Of a stretch of DNA of 48,639 nucleotides, positions 7,804-16,325 are shown piece by piece. A model generated the notes under the pieces. That model saw nothing but the letters and a program-made list of their open reading frames with translations, ran no database searches and had not been told where the DNA came from. The DNA lies in contig DDTM01000103.1 in assembly GCA_002344075.1 (NCBI GenBank), forward strand, positions 85,671 through 134,309, given 5' to 3'. The position numbers were made by a program, and so were the translations under genes. Position 1 is the first letter of the stretch. Each line of letters starts with the position of its first letter. The DNA comes from Bacteroidetes bacterium UBA2364. GTDB lineage: Bacteria > Bacteroidota > Rhodothermia > Rhodothermales > UBA2364.

Positions 7804-9594
7804 CTATACGGTGGAAGAAGGTTTTTTACTAAGGTTACGGAACCAAGTGAAGTAAAGGCCAGCGGAAAAAAATACAAATACGAGGAATGCAATGCCAAAT
7901 TGGGTCCATTGCTTGGTGGGTAGTACCATCATCATAATAAACAAAGACATCTGCCATCCCATCGCAAAAGGAGTGGCCAAAAGGTCTTTACGGTTTTCAG
8001 CGCGAATGCCCGCCACTTCATTGGGGTCCACCTGTGCACGAACGGGACCCCAAAAACCAAAAGGACGTGTTTGGCGATAAAATTTGACAAGGGTATCCAT
8101 CTCGGTTGCGGGCGTTAAAAGAGTGGCCAATATACATGCAATGGCCGTAATGCTCGCTGTCAGATAAAAGGTGGTGAAGGTGTCCCACTGAAGCTCAAAA
8201 AGGCGTTGAGCAGTGGAAAAAAGCAATCCTGTTACAACCCCGGCAGCATACCCATAACCATTAAATCGCCACCAGTACCATCGGAAAACGCCGGGAATAA
8301 TCATCCCGATACCAAATCCCATTAGCAACCAATCCCAGACATCATTAAGACTGGTGAATAAATAGGTAGTCATCAGTCCAAGCACCACCACCACGACCGA
8401 TGCACCTCGGCTATGCAGAATTTGGGTCTTATTGGTGGCATCAGGCTTCAAAAACCGAACATATAGATCGTTCACCCAGTAGGCCGCGCCGGAGTTTACC
8501 AATGCGACAAACGTGCTCATGGCTGCGGCCATTAATCCTGCTACCACCAATCCTTTTAGACCAACCGGAAATAGGTTCATCATCACTACGGGGAGGACGG
8601 CTTCCGGGTTTGCGATTACATTACCTTCGATGCCCCAAAAAATCCCCAATATGGCAATGCTAATGACAAATGGCCAGCGAAAAGATAGTAAAAACACCCA
8701 AAAAATACTTAGCAGACCCACTTCCCTTTCGTTTTTGGCGGCATAAAATCGTTGCGCAATATACCCGCCGGCGCCACTTGCCCCGTCTAGAATGGTTCTA
8801 AATAGATAATATAGGGTAGCCAGTCCCAAGATATTATACTGATCGTATGGACCTTGAGGCAGGTTCAAAGACCAACTGGGAAGCAATTGTGTCCAGGAGG
8901 CGAGGGTCGTTTCAATTTCCTTAAAACCACCTCCTTGAATTGGAACAGATACCGTAAAGGTTTCGGGCAAGGTATAGGAGAGCATCACCCGAATCACGAC
9001 ATAAAGGATGGTAATCAGAATCAAGACGCCCTGAAAAACTTCCGTGTAAACCACCCCATATAGGCCACTCAAGACGGCATATAGCAGAGAGATGGTAATC
9101 ATAATGATCATGCCATAAAGCGGATCAATACCAAGCATTTCTTTAAAGAAAATGCCGCTTCCGGTATTAAAGTAGGACAAAGCCCAAACCGTAAAAACCA
9201 ACGCAGAGATGGCCGAAAGGAGTCGTGCGAGCTGGCCTTCTTTTCCGGTACCAAAGCGAAATTCCATCCACTCGGCAACGGTCATAACATTGCTTCTGCG
9301 GTTCCATTTTCCGGTGAAAATCATTAGAAAAGCCAGAATGAGGACTACATCGCCACGAATGCCAATAAAAATCCCTTGTACACCCAAGACATAAACCATG
9401 GCCGCGATAATCATGGTGCCGCTTACGTCGAGGTTAGACGCCATTCCGGATGCGCCCAAGGCCCACCAAGGGAGGTTGTTATCGCCCAGAAAAAAACTGT
9501 TGGTATTGCGTGTGGCAAGGCGTTGGAAATAGTAGCTGATGCCGATGAGTATGGCGAGGTAAAGACCAACGATACTGTAATCTATCCAATGCAT
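7804..9594 (-). CDS. Sodium:solute symporter (SSS family)
   Basis: 596 aa with about 13-14 hydrophobic segments. The N-terminus has the SSS signature: D-Y-S-I-V-G-L-Y, then N-S-F-F-L-G-D-N-N-L-P-W-W, then G-A-S-G-M-A-S-N-L-D-V-S-G-T-M. The length and the extra C-terminal helices fit the sugar/inositol branch (SGLT-like). It should import a small solute with Na+ across the inner membrane. It lies between the GHL10 hydrolase (24 bases upstream) and the FAD oxidoreductase, so it probably carries a product of one of them. The family is certain; the substrate is not readable. Confidence 0.88.
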   Translation of the reverse strand: MHWIDYSIVGLYLAILIGISYYFQRLATRNTNSFFLGDNNLPWWALGASGMASNLDVSGTMIIAAMVYVLGVQGIFIGIRGDVVLILAFLMIFTGKWNRRSNVMTVAEWMEFRFGTGKEGQLARLLSAISALVFTVWALSYFNTGSGIFFKEMLGIDPLYGMIIMITISLLYAVLSGLYGVVYTEVFQGVLILITILYVVIRVMLSYTLPETFTVSVPIQGGGFKEIETTLASWTQLLPSWSLNLPQGPYDQYNILGLATLYYLFRTILDGASGAGGYIAQRFYAAKNEREVGLLSIFWVFLLSFRWPFVISIAILGIFWGIEGNVIANPEAVLPVVMMNLFPVGLKGLVVAGLMAAAMSTFVALVNSGAAYWVNDLYVRFLKPDATNKTQILHSRGASVVVVVLGLMTTYLFTSLNDVWDWLLMGFGIGMIIPGVFRWYWWRFNGYGYAAGVVTGLLFSTAQRLFELQWDTFTTFYLTASITAIACILATLLTPATEMDTLVKFYRQTRPFGFWGPVRAQVDPNEVAGIRAENRKDLLATPFAMGWQMSLFIMMMVLPTKQWTQFGIAFLVFVFFSAGLYFTWFRNLSKKPSSTV

Positions 9595-9618
9595 GGGTAC
9601 TGGAAAAAAGTGAAAGAA

Positions 9619-11547
9619 TTATTTAATTAAGGTCATTTGTCGGATTAAGGTACTGGTGGGGGTTTCCAGCCGGTAATGGTAGTGGCCACTGGGTAGGTGT
9701 TGGGCATTCATTACTACTTGATGTTCGCCAGCGGTCAACAGTCTGTTATCTACTAAAGTACTTACACGCCTGCCCAGCATATCGTATAATGTGAGGCGTA
9801 TCGACTCGGTTTTTTTCAATCGGAAGCGAATGGTGGTGGTTGGATTGAAAGGGTTTGGATAATTTTGGTCTAAGTCAATTTGCTGGGGCAGGGCTGAGTC
9901 GTGGCCTATCGGTGTGCGGAACTGGATTTGTACTTCCGGAGACTTTTTACGGTTGAGTTTAAACATAACAGCGTCGGCGTAAACAGCACCTCCATCTGCC
10001 ACATCGTCAGCAAACATCACCAGTTCGAGGTTTTTGCCAAAAACAGCCGGAATTCCGGTTAGTTTGACCCAGCGACTATCGGCGGATTTCTGGTTTACAA
10101 ACTCAGTATATTGTAATCCGTTATTGTTTTTAATGTTGTAAGGTGCAATTTGGGTGGCATCGCTACGTCCGCCTGAAACCCAAACGAAAACATCAAAAAA
10201 ACCGGAATAGGGTGGACTAAAGCTGTATATTATGACTGGGTTGGTTCCTTGTTTTCCACGCAACACCGTTCCAGAATACCCGGTTCCTGAATTGGCTTCC
10301 CACGTTCCAGATTTAAGCACAGAGGCATCCGTTTCGTTTTGAATTGCGGGAATGGGTCGCCAGACAGAGTTCCGATTAGGCATAACGGCGGGTTCTTTGT
10401 AGAAGTACTTCCATAAGGAATCAGCCAAAAACTGGTTTTGTGCGCCCATGCCTTCATAATAAAAAAACACTTCTCCCATCACGCCCAGATTTCGGTGGTA
10501 ATTAACCATTTGTCTAACCAAGTTGGGGCCATTGATCTGGGAGGCTTTCGTGACAATCCCCGGAGAGATTTTGTGCTTAAAGGCTTGTTTTACGTAACCG
10601 GAAGAGTTTGGGGTAGAACCAACCATCTGCCCAACAATGGTTTGATATCCAAAAAGATCATAGCGATAGGCTTGTGGATGCACCAAGTCCACATAGGTAG
10701 AATCTAACCACCGGGTCCAATCCTGAAGATACTCATATTTGGCAAAATCCAGAATGGAGGGAGACATGGAGACCGTCAGATTGGGGTCTTGTTTTTTGAC
10801 CATTCTATACAACCTACCCAGAAAAGTGGTTAGTTTGTCCGAACGCCACTGCACCCAATCGGGGTCTTTTTGGAAAGTTGGCGGGGCAACTCCATTGTGT
10901 TCTCGTTTGTAGAGTTGAACCGTGTATTCATCATAGCCTCCTTCCACAGCCATTGCCGGCAAACGGTCATCCCCTTGGATGCCATCTACATCGTAGTTTT
11001 CAATCACCTCTTTCATCAAATCGAGCATAAATTGCTGAACGTCTGGATTGATGGCGGCCATCCAGAAAAAGCCGTTTTTATTGACGACTTTGCCATTCGT
11101 GCCAAGGGTTGCCCAGTCCGGCTTCGCATTTACCAAAAATCCATTAGAAGCAAAACCATATTCAAACCACGGAATCACCTCCATTCCGCGGCTATGTGCC
11201 TCCACAATCAGTTCTGCAAGCGGGTCCCGTTTTTGGGCGGCAAAGGCTGGATCTAATCGCCGTTCTGCTCCGAAATGGCGTACCATTACATTGCTCGGAA
11301 ATAGGGTGTAGTCTTTGTTCCAAACTACCGGAAAGATGACATTAAAGCCATTTCTGGCAAGATAATCTAATCCGCGTGCAATATTTTCCCGTGAGTTTAG
11401 GATATCGGACGCTACGTTTGTAATCCAAACACCGCGTACTTCTTTTTTATAAACAGGCAAAGACTGCCCCTGCACTATAGGTACACTTTTGAATAGGGTA
11501 AGAAGGATCAGGAAAGTGAACGCAAATACACGAACTGACTTACTCAT
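9619..11547 (-). CDS. Secreted GHL10-type glycosyl hydrolase with C-terminal T9SS sorting domain
   Basis: 642 aa. There is a signal peptide at 1-28. The GHL10 (DUF187/YngK/DigH-like) TIM barrel spans about 36-345, with E-V-R-G-V-W-I-T-N at 36-44, D-G-I-Q-G-D-D-R at 188-195, M-S-P-S and H-P-Q-A-Y-R-Y-D. A golvesin/Xly-like beta-sandwich follows at about 400-540, then a type IX sorting domain at about 560-642 (N-Y-P-N-P-F-N-P ... L-P-S-G-H-Y-H-Y-R-L ending M-T-L-I-K). E. coli DigH of this family cleaves stem-peptide-free peptidoglycan strands; substrates of secreted homologues are mostly unknown. It is the first gene of the minus-strand operon and divergent from a paralogue at 11639, sharing a 91-base promoter region. 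Confidence 0.85.
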   Translation of the reverse strand: MSKSVRVFAFTFLILLTLFKSVPIVQGQSLPVYKKEVRGVWITNVASDILNSRENIARGLDYLARNGFNVIFPVVWNKDYTLFPSNVMVRHFGAERRLDPAFAAQKRDPLAELIVEAHSRGMEVIPWFEYGFASNGFLVNAKPDWATLGTNGKVVNKNGFFWMAAINPDVQQFMLDLMKEVIENYDVDGIQGDDRLPAMAVEGGYDEYTVQLYKREHNGVAPPTFQKDPDWVQWRSDKLTTFLGRLYRMVKKQDPNLTVSMSPSILDFAKYEYLQDWTRWLDSTYVDLVHPQAYRYDLFGYQTIVGQMVGSTPNSSGYVKQAFKHKISPGIVTKASQINGPNLVRQMVNYHRNLGVMGEVFFYYEGMGAQNQFLADSLWKYFYKEPAVMPNRNSVWRPIPAIQNETDASVLKSGTWEANSGTGYSGTVLRGKQGTNPVIIYSFSPPYSGFFDVFVWVSGGRSDATQIAPYNIKNNNGLQYTEFVNQKSADSRWVKLTGIPAVFGKNLELVMFADDVADGGAVYADAVMFKLNRKKSPEVQIQFRTPIGHDSALPQQIDLDQNYPNPFNPTTTIRFRLKKTESIRLTLYDMLGRRVSTLVDNRLLTAGEHQVVMNAQHLPSGHYHYRLETPTSTLIRQMTLIK

Positions 11548-11607
11548 GGCGTATCTTATGTTATGGATATTGAGGTAAATTATCCAAATAAGAATAAGGA
11601 CAGAACA

Positions 11608-11637
11608 CAGTTAACCGCAAATAAAATTTGTTAACAG
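11608..11637. promoter_or_regulatory. Candidate operator: two GTTAAC palindromes in the divergent GHL10 promoter region
   Basis: Two identical 6-bp palindromes, GTTAAC at 11610-11615 and 11630-11635, are spaced 20 bp centre to centre (about two helical turns). They lie just before the ATG at 11639 and between the two divergent GHL10 genes. The geometry would fit a dimeric regulator, but no regulator gene is nearby and the motif is short. Confidence 0.25.
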
Positions 11638-11638
11638 G

Positions 11639-12823
11639 ATGAACTATTCCGTTGCCACAATCTACTTACTGATCATTTTCGGCTTTTTGGAACTGGGTTG
11701 CTCTACGATCAAATCCTCAACCCATGAAAATAACTGGACATCTGGTGAAATCCGGGGCGTTTGGCTGACAAATATTGATTCTGAAGTGATGTTTACACGC
11801 CAGAATATCCAGGTGGGTATAAAACGTCTTGCGGATGCGGGATTTAATGTTGTATATCCAGTGGTTTATAATGACGGCTATACCATGTACCCCAGCAATG
11901 TAATGGTGAAGTATTTTGGGGAAGCGAACCGTCAAGATTCTGTTTTTGTAGCCAATAGCATAGATCCATTGGCCGAAATTGTTCGTGAGGCCAAAAAGTA
12001 CAACCTCAAAGTGATTCCTTGGTTCGAGTTTGGTTTTTCCAGTTCATACAATCCACCAGATAACATTCTGGCAAAATATCCGCAATGGGCCGGGCGCGAT
12101 CGTGACGGGAATATCCTAAAAAAAAATGGTTTTACATGGCTTAATGGTTTTCATCCAGAGGTTCAGCAATTTGTTTTGGAGCTTATCCAAGAGGTTATAG
12201 AACGGTATAAAGTGGATGGGATTCAGGGGGATGATCGTCTTCCTGCGCTCCCGTCTTCCGGTGGTTATGATGATTATACCGTCTCGGTGTACCGAAAAGA
12301 GCACAATGGCGAAAATCCGCCCTATGACTATAAAAACCCTTCTTGGCTCAAATGGCGTGCAGATAAACTTTCTGATTTTGGCGGACGTTTGTACCAAATG
12401 GTAAAGACCCATAACCCAAACCTCATTGTTTCACTATCTCCGAGTATCTATCCGTGGTCTTTAGAGGAATACCTGCAAGATTGGCCAGAGTGGATACGGC
12501 GAGGCCAAGTGGATATGGTACATCCACAAGCGTACCGATACGAGATTGAGCGCTACAAAAACACCATTGATGAGATGATTCGGGAATCTGGCTTAGACCT
12601 GAAAGCACGGAAAATTATCTTAGCGCCGGGTATCCTGATTAAGGCTGGACCTCGGTTTAACGACCCCACGTATGTGAAACAAGCCCTTCGCTATAACCGT
12701 GAAAAAGGCTTGCACGGGGAGGTGTTTTTCTTCTACGAAGGACTTTTTGAGCAAAATCAATATCTTGCTGATTCCTTGCGGGCATCGTTTTACAAAAAAT
12801 CAGTTCTTTTTCCAAGGAAATAA
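11639..12823 (+). CDS. GHL10-type glycosyl hydrolase, lipoprotein
   Basis: 394 aa. The N-terminus ends in the lipobox L-E-L-G-C with the lipidated Cys at 21, so the enzyme should be membrane-anchored. The whole mature part is one GHL10 barrel (E-I-R-G-V-W-L-T-N at 37-45, D-G-I-Q-G-D-D-R at 193-200, S-L-S-P-S, H-P-Q-A-Y-R-Y-E). It is closely similar to the barrel of the divergent gene at 9619-11547 but lacks the beta-sandwich and sorting domain. The pair therefore looks like a duplicated enzyme with two locations: one secreted through T9SS, one lipid-anchored. Substrate unknown; peptidoglycan or another amino-sugar glycan is the family-based guess. Confidence 0.85.
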   Translation: MNYSVATIYLLIIFGFLELGCSTIKSSTHENNWTSGEIRGVWLTNIDSEVMFTRQNIQVGIKRLADAGFNVVYPVVYNDGYTMYPSNVMVKYFGEANRQDSVFVANSIDPLAEIVREAKKYNLKVIPWFEFGFSSSYNPPDNILAKYPQWAGRDRDGNILKKNGFTWLNGFHPEVQQFVLELIQEVIERYKVDGIQGDDRLPALPSSGGYDDYTVSVYRKEHNGENPPYDYKNPSWLKWRADKLSDFGGRLYQMVKTHNPNLIVSLSPSIYPWSLEEYLQDWPEWIRRGQVDMVHPQAYRYEIERYKNTIDEMIRESGLDLKARKIILAPGILIKAGPRFNDPTYVKQALRYNREKGLHGEVFFFYEGLFEQNQYLADSLRASFYKKSVLFPRK

Positions 12824-12855
12824 CTTTGGATGAATGATATAGTCGCTGGCACTTT

Positions 12856-13293
12856 TTACTTGGCAAAATCGAGTACCAAGCGTCCGGGACTAGCCAGTTT
12901 GGTTGTGGTAAAGGCAGCTTTTTTCTTTAGACTAATGATATAGCGGATGTCGCCCTCGAATAGGTCATAAACTTTAACACTCCGCAAGATTGGTAAGTTA
13001 AATTGTTTTTTGTTTACGCTGCACATATCCATAGGCGTATGCCAAAATGCTTCCACAAAAAACTTTCCCGTCACTTTTTCTGGCTCGCCTGATGGTCCGA
13101 TAAACGGGGGCTTGGCATAGGCCAATGACTCAATAGGAGGGACGGTATCTCCATAAAACTCAAAAACGAGCCGATCGAACTTGGCGTGGGAGGACGCACG
13201 GATGGCTTTTACCGCAGAACCATCACACACCTGTGCAAGGGTTACATCGGCCCAGATAAGCATAAGTAGCCATACGAAGAATGTTGTTTTCAT
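12856..13293 (-). CDS. Exported AMIN-like domain protein
   Basis: 145 aa with a signal peptide at 1-20 (M-K-T-T-F-F-V-W-L-L, cleavage after T-L-A). The mature part has the AMIN-like pattern: F-D-R-L-V-F-E-F-Y-G, a central G-K-F-F-V-E-A-F-W-H segment and a terminal S-P-G-R-L-V-L-D-F. AMIN domains target proteins to peptidoglycan or the periplasmic envelope, but this stand-alone form has no hydrolase attached and its job is unknown. It starts 38 bases after the fixH stop and is probably the last gene of the cbb3 operon transcript. The domain call rests on pattern recognition only. Confidence 0.6.
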   Translation of the reverse strand: MKTTFFVWLLMLIWADVTLAQVCDGSAVKAIRASSHAKFDRLVFEFYGDTVPPIESLAYAKPPFIGPSGEPEKVTGKFFVEAFWHTPMDMCSVNKKQFNLPILRSVKVYDLFEGDIRYIISLKKKAAFTTTKLASPGRLVLDFAK

Positions 13294-13331
13294 GACCTAT
13301 ATGGAATAATTTTTCAAAGGGCCTTCTTCTA

Positions 13332-13820
13332 TTAGAGAATCTCCTGACGAACGACTTGTTTAAATTCTTGTTGTCCATTGGAGAGGAGGATGGTAAAGTC
13401 CCAAAGTCCTTTCGGTACAAGTTTCAGTTTGGCAGTCATTCTTCCGGGCTGGATATCGGTGGTCAGAGATGCTTCGGCCTTGATGGTTGTGCCAACACGC
13501 TCCGCCTTAAGTTTTCCGGAGAGATTTTGCAACGGATTTCCGTCTCGGTCGGTAATCATGAAGGCCAATGTAGAGACCTGTGCTGTAGTATCTTGTATGG
13601 GAAGCAGTTTTACCTGCCAGCCTAATTTTTTACTTTCATGTATTAGAGCAGAAGATTTATCAAAATCAAGGGCTTTTTTATAATAATTATCCACCACCTT
13701 AGCACCACCGTCGTAATTCGCAATAAACAACACACTAATACTACCAATCATGGTAATAACCAATAGGGCGATGATGAATATAGGCCAGCGATAATAGCCT
13801 TTTTCGTTTGGAGCAGGCAT
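13332..13820 (-). CDS. ccoH: FixH/CcoH family protein (cbb3 oxidase assembly)
   Basis: 162 aa. The N-terminal membrane segment is at 12-34 (W-P-I-F-I-I-A-L-L-V-I-T-M). Next comes the family hallmark V-V-D-N-Y-Y-K-K-A-L-D-F-D, then a periplasmic beta-sandwich. FixH/CcoH acts in assembly and stability of cbb3 oxidase. It lies 99 bases after ccoG with a strong hairpin in between, so its expression may be set lower than that of ccoG. Family and position agree well. Confidence 0.85.
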   Translation of the reverse strand: MPAPNEKGYYRWPIFIIALLVITMIGSISVLFIANYDGGAKVVDNYYKKALDFDKSSALIHESKKLGWQVKLLPIQDTTAQVSTLAFMITDRDGNPLQNLSGKLKAERVGTTIKAEASLTTDIQPGRMTAKLKLVPKGLWDFTILLSNGQQEFKQVVRQEIL

Positions 13821-13844
13821 AAGTCTTTAGGGAAAGGTTAAAAA

Positions 13845-13877
13845 GAGAACGAGGTATTCTATAATACCTCGTTCTTT
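13845..13877 (-). terminator. Intercistronic hairpin between ccoG and fixH (partial terminator or attenuator)
   Basis: A perfect 12-bp stem (13847-13858 with 13863-13874, GAACGAGGTATT arm) has a 4-base loop. Read on the minus strand it is followed by CTCTTTTTAACC. It sits inside the operon after the ccoG stop, so it probably reduces rather than abolishes read-through. Confidence 0.6.
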
Positions 13878-13919
13878 GATAATATAAGCAACACGATGAA
13901 TGCATAAGCATCCAACATA

Positions 13920-15368
13920 TTATTTTTGCACAGACGGTCCAAGCAAGGTGAAGTCAGACACATTCTTGTATCCATTCGAGAAAGTGACTTCAAATTTCAC
14001 AGGTACCTGATCTGTACCTGTGAAAGTAGCATTTGGCACAGTGACAAATGTGTCCACCCTCTTCATCTCACCTGCTTCGAGTGTTGTTTCTGGTGAGCCT
14101 ACAATAATAACCTTTGCATTGGCAGGTGACAGGGCTTTGATCGTGAAAGTCAGGTTTTCACCACCTTGATTGTGTACGCGGAACCGGATTCGGTTGGCCA
14201 CTTCTTGCGGGGTCATTTGAATGAAGGGTGCGCCAACATCGCGTCCGACATTTACATCAATCGGTTTACGCATCGCCAATAAGGAAAACAATGCCACAAA
14301 AATCGCCAGGATTAACGTGGAATAGATGATCGTTCTTGGACGAATGATTTTGGTAGGTGTGCCTTCAATTTCGTGCTCGGAAGTATAGCGGACGAGTCCC
14401 CGTGGTTTTCCGATACTGTCCATGATCTGGTCGCAGGCATCAATACACTGGGTACAAGCAATACATTCCAATTGCAGTCCATCGCGAATATCAATCCCTG
14501 TTGGGCAAGTACGGACACAGGCTGCACAGTCAATGCAATCACCTTTGGCCTCAATAAGTCCTTCCGCTTCTTGTTGTAGTACCTTTTTACCGCGTTTGGC
14601 GCGTGGCTCTCCGCGTCCGGGGTCATAAGATACAATCATTGAATCTTTGTCTAAGAGTACAGATTGCATCCTTGCATATGGGCATGTTACGGCGCACATT
14701 TGTTCACGGAAATACCCAAAGTCGAATAACATCAGGGCTGTAGTGCCAGCCATTAGGATGAAAAACCCAATATTGTCAAAGGGCGAACTTTGCATCCATT
14801 CTAACAAGTGATCCCAACCAACAAAATAGGAAACAAAAACGTTTGCCAAGGCAAAACTTATCAAGAGATAGAGTACAAACTTGACGGCTTTTCGCCAAAA
14901 GGTATCAAACGTCATGGGGCTATTATCGCGCCGCCGCCGAATATGCTCTGGCCCTTCCAGAAAGCGCTCTATTGGGCGGTAAACAAATTCCAAATATACC
15001 GTTTGTGGGCATCCCCATCCACACCAAACTCTACCCAGAAAGGCGGTTCCTATGATCACCGACAAAATGCTTCCAACCATAAAGAGCAAGAGCAGGAAGG
15101 TGTCGGTCGGATAAAACATCAGGCCAAATAAAGCAAATTTCCGGTGGATAAAGTCAATCAAAACAGCGGGTTGACCATTGATTTTGATTATTGGTAACGA
15201 CACAAAAAATACAATCAACAACCAACCTACCACTAAACGAGCATTGTAGAACCTTCCAGAGGCTTTGATCGGGTACATCCATTTGCGTTTACCCTCTTTC
15301 GTCATGGTACTGCTGGCTGCCTCTGGCGCGTCAAGTATTTCAATGTTTTCTATTAAGAACTTAGACAT
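13920..15368 (-). CDS. ccoG: Cytochrome c oxidase accessory protein CcoG (FixG/RdxA family)
   Basis: 482 aa. Several membrane helices lie in the first half, including the polyferredoxin-like motif G-R-V-W-C-G-W-G-C-P-Q. Two complete CX2CX2CX3C clusters follow (C-I-D-C-A-A-C-V-R-T-C-P and C-I-A-C-T-Q-C-I-D-A-C) for two [4Fe-4S] centres. The C-terminal third is an Ig-like periplasmic domain. In proteobacteria, CcoG reduces copper on its way to the cbb3 CuB site. It follows ccoP by 87 bases in the same operon. Length and motifs match the family. Confidence 0.93.
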   Translation of the reverse strand: MSKFLIENIEILDAPEAASSTMTKEGKRKWMYPIKASGRFYNARLVVGWLLIVFFVSLPIIKINGQPAVLIDFIHRKFALFGLMFYPTDTFLLLLFMVGSILSVIIGTAFLGRVWCGWGCPQTVYLEFVYRPIERFLEGPEHIRRRRDNSPMTFDTFWRKAVKFVLYLLISFALANVFVSYFVGWDHLLEWMQSSPFDNIGFFILMAGTTALMLFDFGYFREQMCAVTCPYARMQSVLLDKDSMIVSYDPGRGEPRAKRGKKVLQQEAEGLIEAKGDCIDCAACVRTCPTGIDIRDGLQLECIACTQCIDACDQIMDSIGKPRGLVRYTSEHEIEGTPTKIIRPRTIIYSTLILAIFVALFSLLAMRKPIDVNVGRDVGAPFIQMTPQEVANRIRFRVHNQGGENLTFTIKALSPANAKVIIVGSPETTLEAGEMKRVDTFVTVPNATFTGTDQVPVKFEVTFSNGYKNVSDFTLLGPSVQK

Positions 15369-15388
15369 GGTTGTGTTATGTTTTTATT

Positions 15389-15414
15389 TAGGCTTGGCAG
15401 AATAGCAAAGCCTA
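15389..15414 (-). other. Intercistronic hairpin between ccoP and ccoG
   Basis: A 10-bp inverted repeat with one mismatch (15389-15398 with 15405-15414, TAGGCTTGGC arm) and a 6-base loop. No T-tract follows on the minus strand, so an mRNA-stability element is more likely than a terminator. Confidence 0.4.
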
Positions 15415-15455
15415 TTGTATCGTACCGCTCTTTAGGCCACCGGAAAAAACATCCG

Positions 15456-16076
15456 TTATTGTTTTGCAGGTGCTACAGGGGCATCTGCGGCGGGCGCTAC
15501 AAATTTTTCACCTTGTGGTGCCTTGGCATTGGGCGGGTTGGTTCCGGCCAAGCTATACACATAGGCAACCAAAGCGGCACGATCGGTACTGGAAATAGAG
15601 GCTTCCCAGCCGGGCATGCCTTTTTCGACAAAGCCTTTTGTGATGGTATTAAAAACCGACACGCGGTCTCCGCCGTGCAGCCAATATTCGTCTGTCAGGT
15701 TTGCACCAATACCGCCTTCGCCGTTTGCACCGTGACAGGCCACGCAATTGGTTGTATAAACGGTTTTCCCTTTTGCAGCCTGGGCCTTGTCATCCGTAAA
15801 GCCTTTTAGCTTTTCTTCTGACACGTCTTTACCAAAGCCAGACTGATCCGCTTTTGCACGCAGTGCATTTATTTCTTCAAGTCCGGCGGTCAGGTCTTCT
15901 TGATAGGTGTCGCGATCATAATAAATAATCACATAGATGGCAGACCAAAAAATGGTGATGACAAAAATAAGCGCCCACCATCCGGGCATCATGTTGTCAT
16001 ACTCCTGAATGCCATCATAGGTGTGGATAACAACGTCCACGTTTTTTTTGGATTTATCAGTATTTGGCGTACTCAT
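15456..16076 (-). CDS. ccoP: cbb3-type cytochrome c oxidase subunit III (CcoP), single haem c
   Basis: 206 aa. The CcoP-type N-terminus (T-Y-D-G-I-Q-E-Y-D-N-M-M-P-G-W-W) is followed by one membrane helix (about 32-52). A single cytochrome c domain carries C-V-A-C-H at 111-115 and the Met-ligand region G-M-P-G-W. Proteobacterial CcoP carries two haem c groups; here there is only one CxxCH, and the protein is about 100 residues shorter. The C-terminus is an Ala/Pro-rich tail. It delivers electrons from soluble donors to CcoN. It lies between ccoQ (48 bases upstream) and ccoG. Confidence 0.9.
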   Translation of the reverse strand: MSTPNTDKSKKNVDVVIHTYDGIQEYDNMMPGWWALIFVITIFWSAIYVIIYYDRDTYQEDLTAGLEEINALRAKADQSGFGKDVSEEKLKGFTDDKAQAAKGKTVYTTNCVACHGANGEGGIGANLTDEYWLHGGDRVSVFNTITKGFVEKGMPGWEASISSTDRAALVAYVYSLAGTNPPNAKAPQGEKFVAPAADAPVAPAKQ

Positions 16077-16124
16077 GTTGAAAAGATTTAAATTGCAAAT
16101 GGTCTGTTTAATGGGGGCGAAGCA

Positions 16125-16322
16125 TTAGCTACCGGGTGTTTTCGGCACGAAAGCGTTCTGAATGTTACCATCATCCAAAGGCAGGTTTTTTGCTGCCGAA
16201 CGCTGTGACTTGGTGTAGGCAGCCATTAAAATGGAAGCACTGACAAACGCTACAATAAATGCGAACAGCGCAACTTCGGATAGACTACCCACTTCAAGGG
16301 CGCGAATGACTTCCTTCATCAT
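16125..16322 (-). CDS. ccoQ: cbb3-type oxidase small subunit CcoQ/FixQ-like
   Basis: 65 aa with one membrane helix (about 17-37, V-A-L-F-A-F-I-V-A-F-V-S) and a short polar tail. The sequence is too short for strong homology. However, size, topology and position 3 bases after ccoO and before ccoP match CcoQ, the subunit IV that stabilises the oxidase. It is probably translationally coupled to ccoO. Confidence 0.75.
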   Translation of the reverse strand: MMKEVIRALEVGSLSEVALFAFIVAFVSASILMAAYTKSQRSAAKNLPLDDGNIQNAFVPKTPGS

Positions 16323-16325
16323 GGC

